Program-made: the position numbers and the translations under genes
Notes under the pieces: model-generated
Seen by the model: only the letters and a program-made list of their open reading frames with translations
Told to the model about the DNA's origin: nothing
The model's database searches: none
Origin: Egicoccus sp. AB-alg2
Lineage (GTDB): Bacteria > Actinomycetota > Nitriliruptoria > Nitriliruptorales > Nitriliruptoraceae
Reading direction: 5' to 3'
Assembly (NCBI RefSeq): GCF_041821065.1
Contig: NZ_JBGUAX010000007.1
Span: 342,970 to 406,969 of the forward strand
DNA: 64,000 bases
Shown here: positions 1 through 7,376 of the stretch, piece after piece
Position numbering within the stretch: position 1 is the first letter of the stretch
Layout: every line of letters starts with the position of its first letter

Positions 1-171
1 GGCGAGCAGTTGGTCGCCGTGGCGCCAGCGGTCGAGCCACTTGAACACGGTGCGTTCGCTGACGCCGCCAAGCTCGGCGACGTCGGCCACGCTGAGCTGG
101 CCGGCGTCGATCTTCGGGATGAGCTGTCGGCGTCGCAGAGGCGTCCAGGGCGCGTTAGCGTGAACCTGCAT
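1..171 (-). CDS. IS481-family transposase, N-terminal part (cut by window edge)
   Basis: The first 57 residues of a transposase read leftward off the window edge. They begin MQVHANAPWTPLRRRQL and continue into a helix-turn-helix (SVADVAELGGVSERTVFKWL, residues about 27-46), the DNA-binding start typical of IS481-family DDE transposases. The catalytic DDE domain would lie outside the window, so it cannot be said whether the gene is intact. The ATG at 171 is the only sensible start. The IS tip lies about 85 bases upstream at 256. Confidence 0.8.
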   Translation of the reverse strand, partial: MQVHANAPWTPLRRRQLIPKIDAGQLSVADVAELGGVSERTVFKWLDRWRHGDQLLA

Positions 172-256
172 CCGGGTCTCCAGGTGCTGGCGGCGGTAGC
201 ACCCCCAGTCCTAGCGAGACCCGGATGTCTTCTGAACAACCCTCGTAGCAACTACA
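1..256 (-). mobile_element. IS481-family insertion sequence, one end
   Basis: The transposase start at 171 is followed outward by 85 noncoding bases ending at 256. Read on the minus strand, the outer tip begins TGTAGTTGCTACGAGG, and IS481-family inverted repeats characteristically begin with TGT. The six bases next to it, 257-262, are TCTAGC, which fits the NCTAGN target known for Bordetella IS481, so they may be one copy of the target duplication. The other end lies outside the window, so the duplication cannot be confirmed. Seen: TGT tip and NCTAGN neighbour. Inferred: exact boundary. Confidence 0.65.
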
Positions 257-474
257 TCTAGCGCCCCTTTGAGTAAGGCGTGGATCGTCCATGCTCATCC
301 GTGGCTGGAGGCCCCGGGCGTCGGGTTTTGGGCGGGCACGCGCACGTCGGTCCTGACCCGGAGCCCGCAACGAATCGCGACGACCCCATCTCGTTATGAG
401 CGGCCCTGGTCTCTAGCGGTGGCGCACAGAATCACGGTTGTGGCCCCTCCGTCGGTTCGGCGTCGGCTGCGCCC

Positions 475-942
475 CTAGGTGCGCGACCGGGCTTCCGCCA
501 GGTCGGCTAGCCGGTCGAGAGACGCCTGCAACATCTCGGACGTCGTGGACCGGGCTCGGGCGAAGCGGTTCTCGTCCGTTAGTTGCGACCAGTCGTAGGT
601 GTGTGTCACCAACGTCGTCGACCCTCCTGCGGGCTCGAGCTCCCACCGCCAGAGGTGACCGGCCGGTGGCCGCCCCGGATCGGCGGGCCGCCACGCGATA
701 CAACGACATTCCTGGAACTCTACGACGTGGTTCTCGCGGACCTTGCCGCCCGTCAGCACCATGGTGAACACGTCCCCGACGTGCTGGACGCGCTGCCCCG
801 TGGGCGCTTCGGCGAGGTTGTCGTTGCCATCCCACTTCGGCTGGTGGGCGGGGTCTGCGATCAGCTCGAAGACCAACTCTGCGCTGGCGGCCACCTCGCG
901 GGTGGCCGACACTGAGCGGGGAACGTTGGCGTCGTCGATCAT
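475..942 (-). CDS. SRPBCC-family (polyketide cyclase/START-like) protein
   Basis: A 155-residue single-domain protein starting MIDDANVPRSVSATREV. The pattern of an initial beta strand, 'ASAELVFELIADPAHQPKWDG', a central GDVFTM strand and a long C-terminal helix (TTSEMLQASLDRLADLAE) is that of the SRPBCC hydrophobic-pocket fold, used to bind small lipophilic molecules. The ligand cannot be told from sequence. The start at 942 is preferred over an upstream in-frame ATG because CAGGAGAG lies just before it. It stands alone; a 7-3-7 palindrome sits 29-45 bases upstream. Confidence 0.75.
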   Translation of the reverse strand: MIDDANVPRSVSATREVAASAELVFELIADPAHQPKWDGNDNLAEAPTGQRVQHVGDVFTMVLTGGKVRENHVVEFQECRCIAWRPADPGRPPAGHLWRWELEPAGGSTTLVTHTYDWSQLTDENRFARARSTTSEMLQASLDRLADLAEARSRT

Positions 943-1330
943 GCACTCTCCTGACCGCCCGGGGGCGCGTGCACCACGTGGTGGTGCTTGTTGTTCGCGT
1001 CTGTCGGTTCTACCACTGCTGGGGAGGGGCAAGGCGCGGCGCCGCCGACACTATGGGCGGCTCGGCCCCGTGCCTGCGTCGCTCGCAATCACGGTCTCGA
1101 GCGGGTAGCTATTGCGGGCGTGTAGTCAGCGTTGGGCTCAGCGCTCGGCGTGACGACAAGGTCGGTGCCATCGTCGCCGTCGCTTTTCGCTTCGAGGTGC
1201 TGCCATGCTGACGGGCTCGGCGACCTCGTCATGCCATCTCGCCCCGCCGCCGCGTGCCGGTCGTCGTGGCCCGTGTGGACGGTGCCACGTGCCGGCACGC
1301 GGTCCCGCGGTAGGACTACCCATCAGCACC
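943..1330. other. Intergenic stretch without a recognisable gene
   Basis: This 388-base gap lies between the SRPBCC gene start and the end of a membrane-protein gene. Apart from the palindrome at 971-987 and one copy of the short AATCACGGT word (1087-1095), no coding potential was recognised: the open frames here are arginine-rich or low-complexity and match no family. Confidence 0.5.
971..987. promoter_or_regulatory. 7-3-7 palindrome upstream of the SRPBCC gene
   Basis: GCACCACGTGGTGGTGC is a perfect inverted repeat (arms GCACCAC/GTGGTGC) 29 bases before the start at 942. Position and symmetry suit a repressor or activator site, but no cognate regulator is adjacent, and it could equally form a small RNA hairpin. 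Confidence 0.35.
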
Positions 1331-2011
1331 TCATGCAGGCTCGCGGCCCGGCACCAATCGCCACGAGGCGACGGCCAGCCACGCGGTTGCGCTCGTCACG
1401 ATGACCGCCACGAGGTACTTGACCCAGGTGGGGGCGGTCTCGGTGGCGAGCACGAGTGGCACCGTCAGCGCGTACGGGACGCCTCGGCTGCGTGCCATGC
1501 GATCCGACCGCCACACCGAGATCGCGACGAGGACGCCTCCGATCGCCAGCAGCGCCGCTCCGGCGAAGACGACGGCCAGCGCTCGTGTGCTGCCGTCGAG
1601 CACCGCACCGATGATCGCCGGCGCATCGACGTGCGCAGCGGCGACGTCGGGGTACGCCAGTGTCGCTGCACCGAGTCCGAACACCACGAGCGCAGCACCC
1701 GTCAGCGTGCTGAGGAAGGCGCCGAGCGCCACCCGTTCGGCTCGCGATGAGGAGAGCAATGCGTAGAGGGATGCCGTGCCCACGGCCAGCAGCATCACGG
1801 CGACCGCAAGCAGGGTGTGAGCGAAGGCGAGCCGTTGCGTCGTCATCGCGGTGACGAAAGCGTCGAGGTCGGCGGGGCTCACCTCCGGACCGTGCACGAC
1901 CTGGCCGAGACCGAACAGCACCGTCCCGGCCAGCAGGACGACGATGCCGGCGCGCAGCCGTCTTCCGGGTACGTGGGAAGCAGCCGTGGAGGCTGGACGG
2001 ACGTCGGTCAT
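1331..2011 (-). CDS. Multi-pass membrane protein of unknown function
   Basis: A 226-residue protein with about five hydrophobic helices (roughly residues 21-39, 64-86, 94-117, 143-165 and 197-217) and a short polar tail ending RLVPGREPA. No transporter or enzyme motif is evident. It begins 21 bases after the stop of the SnoaL-like gene on the same strand, so the two are probably co-transcribed. The alternating hydrophobic/polar layout and actinobacterial codon use make it a real gene; the function is unknown. Confidence 0.65.
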   Translation of the reverse strand: MTDVRPASTAASHVPGRRLRAGIVVLLAGTVLFGLGQVVHGPEVSPADLDAFVTAMTTQRLAFAHTLLAVAVMLLAVGTASLYALLSSSRAERVALGAFLSTLTGAALVVFGLGAATLAYPDVAAAHVDAPAIIGAVLDGSTRALAVVFAGAALLAIGGVLVAISVWRSDRMARSRGVPYALTVPLVLATETAPTWVKYLVAVIVTSATAWLAVASWRLVPGREPA

Positions 2012-2032
2012 GACCGCACCTCCCCGCGCACG

Positions 2033-2461
2033 TCAGGCCGTCGCCGGGAGGGCGCCGACCTGTGCGAACATCGAGGCGAGGTCGCACAGGGTCCACGCCT
2101 CGACGATGCGGCCCTCACGAACCCGCAGGACATCCGTGCCGCCGATCCGGAACGGGAGGTCGCTTGCGGGGATGCCAGCGAAGTCGCCGGACTGGGTGCC
2201 GACGAGCTGCATGCGGATCGCCACCAGCTCCCCGTCAGCGACGGTGTCCTCGATCTCGATCCGCAGGTCGGGCACCGCGGCCGCCCACGTCTCGAGGTCG
2301 CGACGAACGCTCGACGGGCCGCCGTCCGAGCCGAGCCCGTGACCCACGTAGCCGGCGTCGACCAGTGCTGTCGCGGCGTCGAGGTCGCCTGCAGAGATGT
2401 GCTCGTAGAAGGCGATCGCAACCGCCGTCGCCGTGGTGTCCGTGGTCGTAGATGTGCTCAT
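2033..2461 (-). CDS. SnoaL-like / ester cyclase (NTF2-fold) protein
   Basis: A 142-residue NTF2-like protein. It has the family layout: an opening helix (AIAFYEHISAGDLDAATALVDAGYVGHG), a central segment (WAAAVPDLRIEIEDTVADGELVAIR) and a closing strand-strand-helix (DVLRVREGRIVEAWTLCD). This is the signature of SnoaL-like aldol/ester cyclases and their many non-catalytic relatives, so substrate and even catalysis are uncertain. The ATG at 2461 has a near-perfect AGGAGG seven bases upstream, which overrules the longer upstream start. It leads a two-gene unit with the membrane protein. Confidence 0.8.
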   Translation of the reverse strand: MSTSTTTDTTATAVAIAFYEHISAGDLDAATALVDAGYVGHGLGSDGGPSSVRRDLETWAAAVPDLRIEIEDTVADGELVAIRMQLVGTQSGDFAGIPASDLPFRIGGTDVLRVREGRIVEAWTLCDLASMFAQVGALPATA

Positions 2462-2561
2462 GTGGCTACCTCCTGAGCGGGACCGGCTCCCGCTCACGGA
2501 GGCACCATCCGTGCGTCCCGGCGAGGGAGCATGGGGAGGCCTCCCCATGTGTTCGCCCAGA

Positions 2562-4258
2562 TCACCGGTCGCCGGCGTGGAGGGCGGCGTACGCCGCCGC
2601 CTCGACCCGGCTGCGCAGGCCCAGTTTGGCGAGGATGTTGCTGACGTGGTTGCCGGCGGTCTTGACCGAGATGAACAACCGCTCGGCGATCTCCGCGTTG
2701 GTCAGACCCTGGGCGACGAGACGCAGCACCTCCTGCTCCCGCTGCGTCAGGACACCGACGTTCTTCGGCCCGACACGGCTGCGGTCTCCGAGCGACCGCA
2801 GGAGTGCTGCGGTGCCATCCACGGCGTGCGTCGCGCCGACGCGTTCGTAACCGGCGAGGGCAGCGCGCGCCTCGGCAGCCGCGAGATCCGGGGCGTCGAC
2901 CACCAGCAGCCGACCTAGCGCGAGGTGGGCGTCCGCGGTCTCGATCGCGCCCGGCGCCACGACCTCGAGGTCGTCGAGCGCGGCCTCGAGGTGCTGCCGG
3001 GCAGCCGCGGTGTCGGCCGACGCGGCCGCGACCTGCGCGCGGGCGAGGGCAGCGCGGCCGGCGACGCGGCGGTGCCCGGTGCGCCGCGCGAGCGCGTCGA
3101 GCCGCTCGACGACCCCGCTCGCCATCTCGACGTCGTCCCGCTGAAGGTGCGCCGTGACCAGCAACGCGAGGGCTGGCGCCGTCAGCAGGGAGTCGCCACC
3201 GAGCCGGCGGCACGCCCGTTCGAGGAGCGTGCTCGCGCCAATGGGATCGTCTTGCGCCAGCGACAGCTTGGCTCTCACGACCAGCGTGGCCGGTTCGTCC
3301 GCCTCGTCGACGGCCGCCGCGGCCTCCTCGAACCGTCCCTGGTCGACGAGGAGCTCGGCGAGCTTCGCCGCGGGCGGAACGCAGCGGGCGCGGTGTCCGG
3401 AGGCACGAAGTTGCCCGAGGAGCATGCGCAGCTGCTCCTCGGCCGCGGCCCAGTCACCGGCGGCGGTGAGCGCCTCGGCCGAGCACGTGGCGCAGAAGCT
3501 CAGCAGCCCCGGATGGCCATAGCGTTCGGCGACCGATGAGACGATGTCGTTCCACTGTGTGAACCGCTCGAGCTCGCCCGACAGCTCGCAGCGAGGACGA
3601 GATCGCAACACGCGGTGGCCAGCGTCGACAGCCGGGTCTCGCCACCGGTCGCCGCGGCCATCGCCTCGTCGAGATCCACGAGGCCGGACTCCAGGGCACC
3701 GCTGGCGACGGTGGCGAGCCCGCGGCGTGAGAGGGCGAGCACCTCGATGTCGACGTCGCCGGCGGCGCGGGCGTGGGTCAGCGCCGTGCCGGCCAGCGTG
3801 ATCTGCTCGAACGGGTCCCGGGCCGTGTAGGCGCCAGCGAGTGCGACCCAGCCCTGAACGACGGGAGACGAAGTCGTGTCAGCGAGCGTCTCGGCACGCG
3901 CGAGCCATCCTCGCGATGCCGCCTCATTGCCGATGGCACCCGCGTACTCGCGGGCGAGCCACGCGGCAGCCGCGGCGGCCGCGTCGTCCTCGCCGCTCGC
4001 GCGCCAGCTGGCGTAGGCCATGGTGCGGGTCTCCAGCGCCGCGTCGACCTCGCCCAACCACCACAGAGCCTCGCTCAGGCCTGCGGACGCGCGCGCGTGC
4101 TCGGGCCCGCCGGGCGGGAGAGCAGGCGCGGCGAGTGACAACGCTTCGACGGCGTCCTGCCACCGGGCCTCATCCAACGCGCGCGAGCCCGCAGCCAGCA
4201 GCGCGTCGACGGACGCGCGTGTGCTCTGGGGCACGGGTCCTGCCTGACGGTCGTCCAT
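2562..4258 (-). pseudogene. LuxR-family regulator with TPR-like region, interrupted by a frameshift
   Basis: Two overlapping frames together give one LuxR-type regulator of about 565 residues. The upstream frame (start ATG 4258, MDDRQAGPVPQ) supplies alanine-rich TPR-like helices down to TACCDLVLA. The downstream frame supplies more helices and a C-terminal GerE-type HTH (LTQREQEVLRLVAQG, then SVKTAGNHVSNILAKLGL). Restoring one base at about 3590/3591 joins 'LVLA' to 'CELSGELERF', matching the flow of homologous regulators. As written the product stops without its DNA-binding domain. It may be a true pseudogene or an assembly indel. It lies 100 bases upstream of the SnoaL-like gene and may have controlled it. 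Confidence 0.75.
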
Positions 4259-4593
4259 CGGCCCAGCATGCTCGCGGCCGGTGGCCATGGCCACCATCGC
4301 GCTCGGATCGCGCTCCGAGGCGGCTGGCCTGCGCGCCGACACCGAGGGCAGGCCTGGGGTGCCCAGCCGTCTGGCACGTTGTACCGGCGAAGCGTCGACG
4401 GTGAAGCTCGCCACGGGCACCCTCGACCCTGCGGGTCGTCACCGCAGAGTGTTGGGCTTGGGGAGCGAAAGCAGCCGCACACTTCGTCGCGCTGCTTGCG
4501 GGGTAGCAGCAAGATCGGGATGGGTTCGCGGTCGGGGCACCTACCGCCGCTATGACTATGCGCAGGTCTGCGCCGAGGCCGACGCGCACGAAA
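4259..4593. other. Intergenic stretch without a recognisable gene
   Basis: A 335-base gap between the LuxR-type regulator start and the end of the hydrolase gene. Open frames on both strands are composition-driven and match no family. A copy of the short word AATCACGGT (4592-4600) overlaps the hydrolase stop codon at its left edge. No clear promoter or terminator could be assigned. Confidence 0.45.
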
Positions 4594-5415
4594 TCACGGT
4601 GATGGCGTACCGGGCGTCGTTGAGGCCGTTGCTGGTCTCAAGAAGGCACGGATCACGTCGTTGAGACCGTCAGGCGCTTCCATGTCGACCATGTGCCCGA
4701 CGTTGGGGATCAGCACGAGGTCGGCCTCAGGGATGGTGGAGTACAAGGGTTCCCACACCGAGCGGGGAGCACGCACGTCTCGCTCGCCGTTGACGATCAG
4801 CGTCGGGACGTTGACCTGCGACAGCACGTCGCGCAGATCGGCCTCGGCGAAGGCACGCAGCGCGGTCCTGGTGGCAGCCGGGTGCAGTTCGCCGATGATC
4901 GATTCGAGCTCATCGATGATCACTGTCGGCGCGTCGTCGGCAACGAGCGTGCGGATGAGCGCTGGTGCCCAGTTTCTGGGCGGAAGCTGGGAGTTGCGCT
5001 CCATCAGCTGCAGCCGCTGCTCGACCGTTGCCGCGGGCAGCGAGCCGCGCCATCCGGCGTAGGCGCCTACGAGGATGAGCGAGCTCACCAGCGTCGGATG
5101 TTGGCGGTACAGCTCCAACGCAAGGCCTGCGCCCCACGACAGGCCACCGACGTGCACACGCTGCAGGCCCAGCGCCTGGAGGAAGGCGGCCAACACATCT
5201 GCCCAATCCGGCAGGCTGAAGTCCTGCGGTGGGTCCGATGACGGACCCGCACCCGGCGCGTTCCACGCCACCACCTGGAACTCGTCGGCGAGCCCGTCGA
5301 TCTGTGCGCGCCACTCGCGGCTGTTCGTAGGCCATCCGTGCAGGAGCACCAGGGGTGGCCCGTCGCCTCGTCGGTCATAGGCGATTGAATGGCCCTCGAC
5401 CTCTACTACGTGCAC
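4594..5415 (-). CDS. Alpha/beta-fold hydrolase
   Basis: A 273-residue serine hydrolase of the alpha/beta fold. Visible elements are the oxyanion-hole segment LLHGWPTNSREW near the N-terminus, the nucleophile elbow G-L-S-W-G (Ser near residue 93), and the C-terminal acid/base part, 'LIVNGERDVRAP' then 'NVGHMVDME', which holds the likely catalytic His. The cap region around 'NWAPALIRTLVADDAP' resembles general esterase/haloperoxidase-like members; the substrate is not predictable. The GTG at 5415 (VHVVEVEGHSIAYDRRG) is chosen because the homologous core begins there and GGGGCAG precedes it. Confidence 0.85.
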   Translation of the reverse strand: MHVVEVEGHSIAYDRRGDGPPLVLLHGWPTNSREWRAQIDGLADEFQVVAWNAPGAGPSSDPPQDFSLPDWADVLAAFLQALGLQRVHVGGLSWGAGLALELYRQHPTLVSSLILVGAYAGWRGSLPAATVEQRLQLMERNSQLPPRNWAPALIRTLVADDAPTVIIDELESIIGELHPAATRTALRAFAEADLRDVLSQVNVPTLIVNGERDVRAPRSVWEPLYSTIPEADLVLIPNVGHMVDMEAPDGLNDVIRAFLRPATASTTPGTPSP

Positions 5416-5690
5416 AGAACTGCCCCGCCACGGCCGTCCCAAGCCTACGGCTCTTCGCCCTGAAGGAACACCTCGAAGGGGGCGCACGCCTCAGCGATCG
5501 CGTCCTGCGCGTCACCTGTCACAACGATCGGGGGTTATGCACGCCCGGCCACACGAATGGTCGCACGCATATTCACGGCGATGTGCGTGGCCACGATTTG
5601 AGGATGACTCGCAGCTGACCGATGTCGCCCGATCACGTCCTAGCCTGCCGCCCGGTAGCGTCGAGTCGTGGGCACAGATGAGGAGACGTC

Positions 5691-6104
5691 GTGGACATCG
5701 AGTTCGTCGCGAGCTTCTCCCCGATCGTCGAGGACATCACCGGCGCACGCAGCTTCTACGGTGAGCAGCTCGGCATAGACTTCGAAGGTGGCGAAGACGA
5801 CTACGCGTTCACGGAACGGCTCGACGGCGTGAAGCACCTGGGCCTGTGGCCGCTGTCGGCAGCTGCTGACGCGTGCTTCGGCACGCCGAACTGGCCTTCC
5901 GACCTCCCCCGGCCCCAGGCCAGCATCGAGTTCGAGGTGGCGGACGTCGCGGCCGCTGCGGCGGAGCTCGTCGAAGGCGGCCATCAGCTCCTGCATGAGC
6001 CGCGCACGGAGCCCTGGGGCCAGACGGTCGCCCGGCTTCTCAGCGCTGACGGGCTACTAGTCGCCGTCTGCCACACGCCACACCTGCGCGAGGGCGCCAC
6101 CTGA
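5691..6104 (+). CDS. VOC-superfamily (glyoxalase/dioxygenase-like) protein
   Basis: A 137-residue protein with two beta-alpha-beta-beta-beta modules typical of the vicinal oxygen chelate superfamily: the first from FSPIVEDITGARSFYGEQLG, the second from ASIEFEVADVAAAAAELVEGG to LLVAVCHTPH. Members bind a divalent metal or act as small-molecule (including antibiotic) binding proteins; the usual His/Glu metal ligands are not clearly conserved here, so a binding role is as likely as catalysis. The GTG start at 5691 follows GAGGAGAC with correct spacing. Confidence 0.85.
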   Translation: MDIEFVASFSPIVEDITGARSFYGEQLGIDFEGGEDDYAFTERLDGVKHLGLWPLSAAADACFGTPNWPSDLPRPQASIEFEVADVAAAAAELVEGGHQLLHEPRTEPWGQTVARLLSADGLLVAVCHTPHLREGAT

Positions 6105-6234
6105 CCGGCAACTCCTGAGCCAGACGACTGTTGGTTTCGGGCGGTGCAGCCGCTCAGCCAGTCCGCCCCATGGTGACGGCTGCCCGCGTGGGACTCGGCA
6201 GCCGAGTCGTGGAGGGATGCGTTACCGGGCGCCG

Positions 6235-6440
6235 GTGGCTCCGGCGAGGTAGGTCGGTGGGATGTGCTCATCGATTCCGGCGCGTTCCAGCGTGGTGCCA
6301 GCGGGATGAGGACGGGCTGGTTGCCCCGGCCCACGACGCGGACCACGCGGTGCGTTTGCGAGCGCCAGGTCGCACAGGTCGGCGCCGCACGCCTCGGACA
6401 CCCGCAGGGCGTTGAGTGCGAGTAGGCAGGCCAGGGGCGG
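6235..6440 (-). pseudogene. Tyrosine recombinase (phage integrase/Xer-type) relic
   Basis: The minus strand holds pieces of a tyrosine recombinase catalytic domain in two frames. One frame reads ACLLALNALRVSEACGADL, the box I segment in which the Arg of 'LRVSEA' is catalytic. A shifted frame about 40 bases on reads VRVVGRGNQPVLIPLAP, the beta-hairpin with the usual G-K/R-G-N core. The His-x-x-Arg and Tyr boxes are missing, replaced by unrelated sequence near 6240-6300. It is a truncated, frameshifted remnant of an integrase, consistent with past insertion of mobile DNA here. Confidence 0.7.
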
Positions 6441-6742
6441 GGAGGGTCGAACTCGACGAGAACCTGCCGAACGATCTGGCGACGGCGCTACGTCGCGACG
6501 GCCGTGACGTGCACACGGTCGTCGTGAAGCGACTCGCCGGCGAGAGTGACCCGGTGGTCATGGCGGCGGCAACGGATGAGGGCAGGATCCTGCTCACGCT
6601 CGACCGCGGAATCGGTGACCTGCGGCGCTACCCACCGGGCAGCCATGCCGGGATCGTCGTCGGCGGGCCGTCTGGACACGGTCCGGACCGCACGAAGAAC
6701 CCAACCTGTCAACGCACTCCGACCAAGAGGGTGGCGGCATGA
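6416..6742 (+). CDS. DUF5615 PIN-like protein (possible toxin), altered C-terminus
   Basis: A 108-residue frame whose core (ELDENLPNDLATALRRDGRD, then TDEGRILLTLDRGIGDLRRY) matches DUF5615 PIN-like proteins, small putative nucleases often found as toxin-antitoxin partners; the acidic residues of 'LDENLP' and 'TLDRG' are the expected metal ligands. After 'GSHAGIVV' the sequence diverges from the family into a proline/threonine-rich tail, suggesting truncation or a frameshift. The N-terminus is uncertain: GTG at 6416 is used, although homology starts about ten codons later. Its stop overlaps the next start as ATGA. No antitoxin gene is visible. Confidence 0.6.
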   Translation: MRVGRPGAGRVELDENLPNDLATALRRDGRDVHTVVVKRLAGESDPVVMAAATDEGRILLTLDRGIGDLRRYPPGSHAGIVVGGPSGHGPDRTKNPTCQRTPTKRVAA

Positions 6743-7176
6743 CGCTGCAACGGATGGACAACGTCGGCATCGTGGTGGAATCCCTCGATACCGCCATCGC
6801 CTTCTTCCTCGAACTCGGCCTCGAGCTCGAGGGACGAGGCATGGTGGAAGGGGAATGGGCAGGGCGCGTCACCGGGCTGGGTGACCAGCGAGTCGAGATC
6901 GCGATGATGCGTACACCGGACGGCCACGGACGGCTCGAGCTATCCCGCTTCGTCGAACCGGATGTGATCGCCGATCACCGTGACGCTCCTGTCAACGCCC
7001 TCGGCTACCTCCGCGTCATGTTCGCCGTTGACGACATCGATGACACGCTCGCCCGGCTTCGCGAGCTCGGCGCGCAACTCGTCGGCGAGGTGGTGCAGTA
7101 TGAGGACGCGTACCGCCTCTGCTACATCCGAGGCCCGGAGGGGATACTGATCGGGCTGGCCGAGGAAATCGGTTAG
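6739..7176 (+). CDS. VOC-superfamily (glyoxalase/dioxygenase-like) protein
   Basis: A 145-residue VOC protein. The opening strand-helix (MDNVGIVVESLDTAIAFFLE) and the second module (NALGYLRVMFAVDDIDDTLA) each start a beta-alpha-beta-beta-beta unit, and the end 'YIRGPEGILIGLAEEIG' has the terminal Glu typical of metal-binding members (P-E-G-I-x-I-x-L-A-E). A glyoxalase-type isomerase or extradiol-like enzyme is possible; the substrate is unknown. The ATG overlaps the stop of the DUF5615 gene (ATGA), implying translational coupling, although the two functions have no obvious link. Confidence 0.85.
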   Translation: MTLQRMDNVGIVVESLDTAIAFFLELGLELEGRGMVEGEWAGRVTGLGDQRVEIAMMRTPDGHGRLELSRFVEPDVIADHRDAPVNALGYLRVMFAVDDIDDTLARLRELGAQLVGEVVQYEDAYRLCYIRGPEGILIGLAEEIG

Positions 7177-7376
7177 CAGCTCGGGTATGGCGTTCTACGC
7201 ACCTGGTCTCGTCTACAACGGCGATCGAAATCACGGTCTGGGGCCGGCAGCTGACGCGGGCACGGCCCGCCGCTACGGGTTTCGCTTCAGCCCGTAACCC
7301 TGAGACCGGTCCGAGCGACTCTGTTGTGGGTTGCGCAGGGTCGAGGTGCAGCACCGGGTGGGAGAGGGTCATCGCT

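Noticed and set aside
7170..7330. An integron attC-like site in the accessory block
   Set aside because: No pair of GTTRRRY/RYYYAAC core sites with the right internal symmetry could be built.
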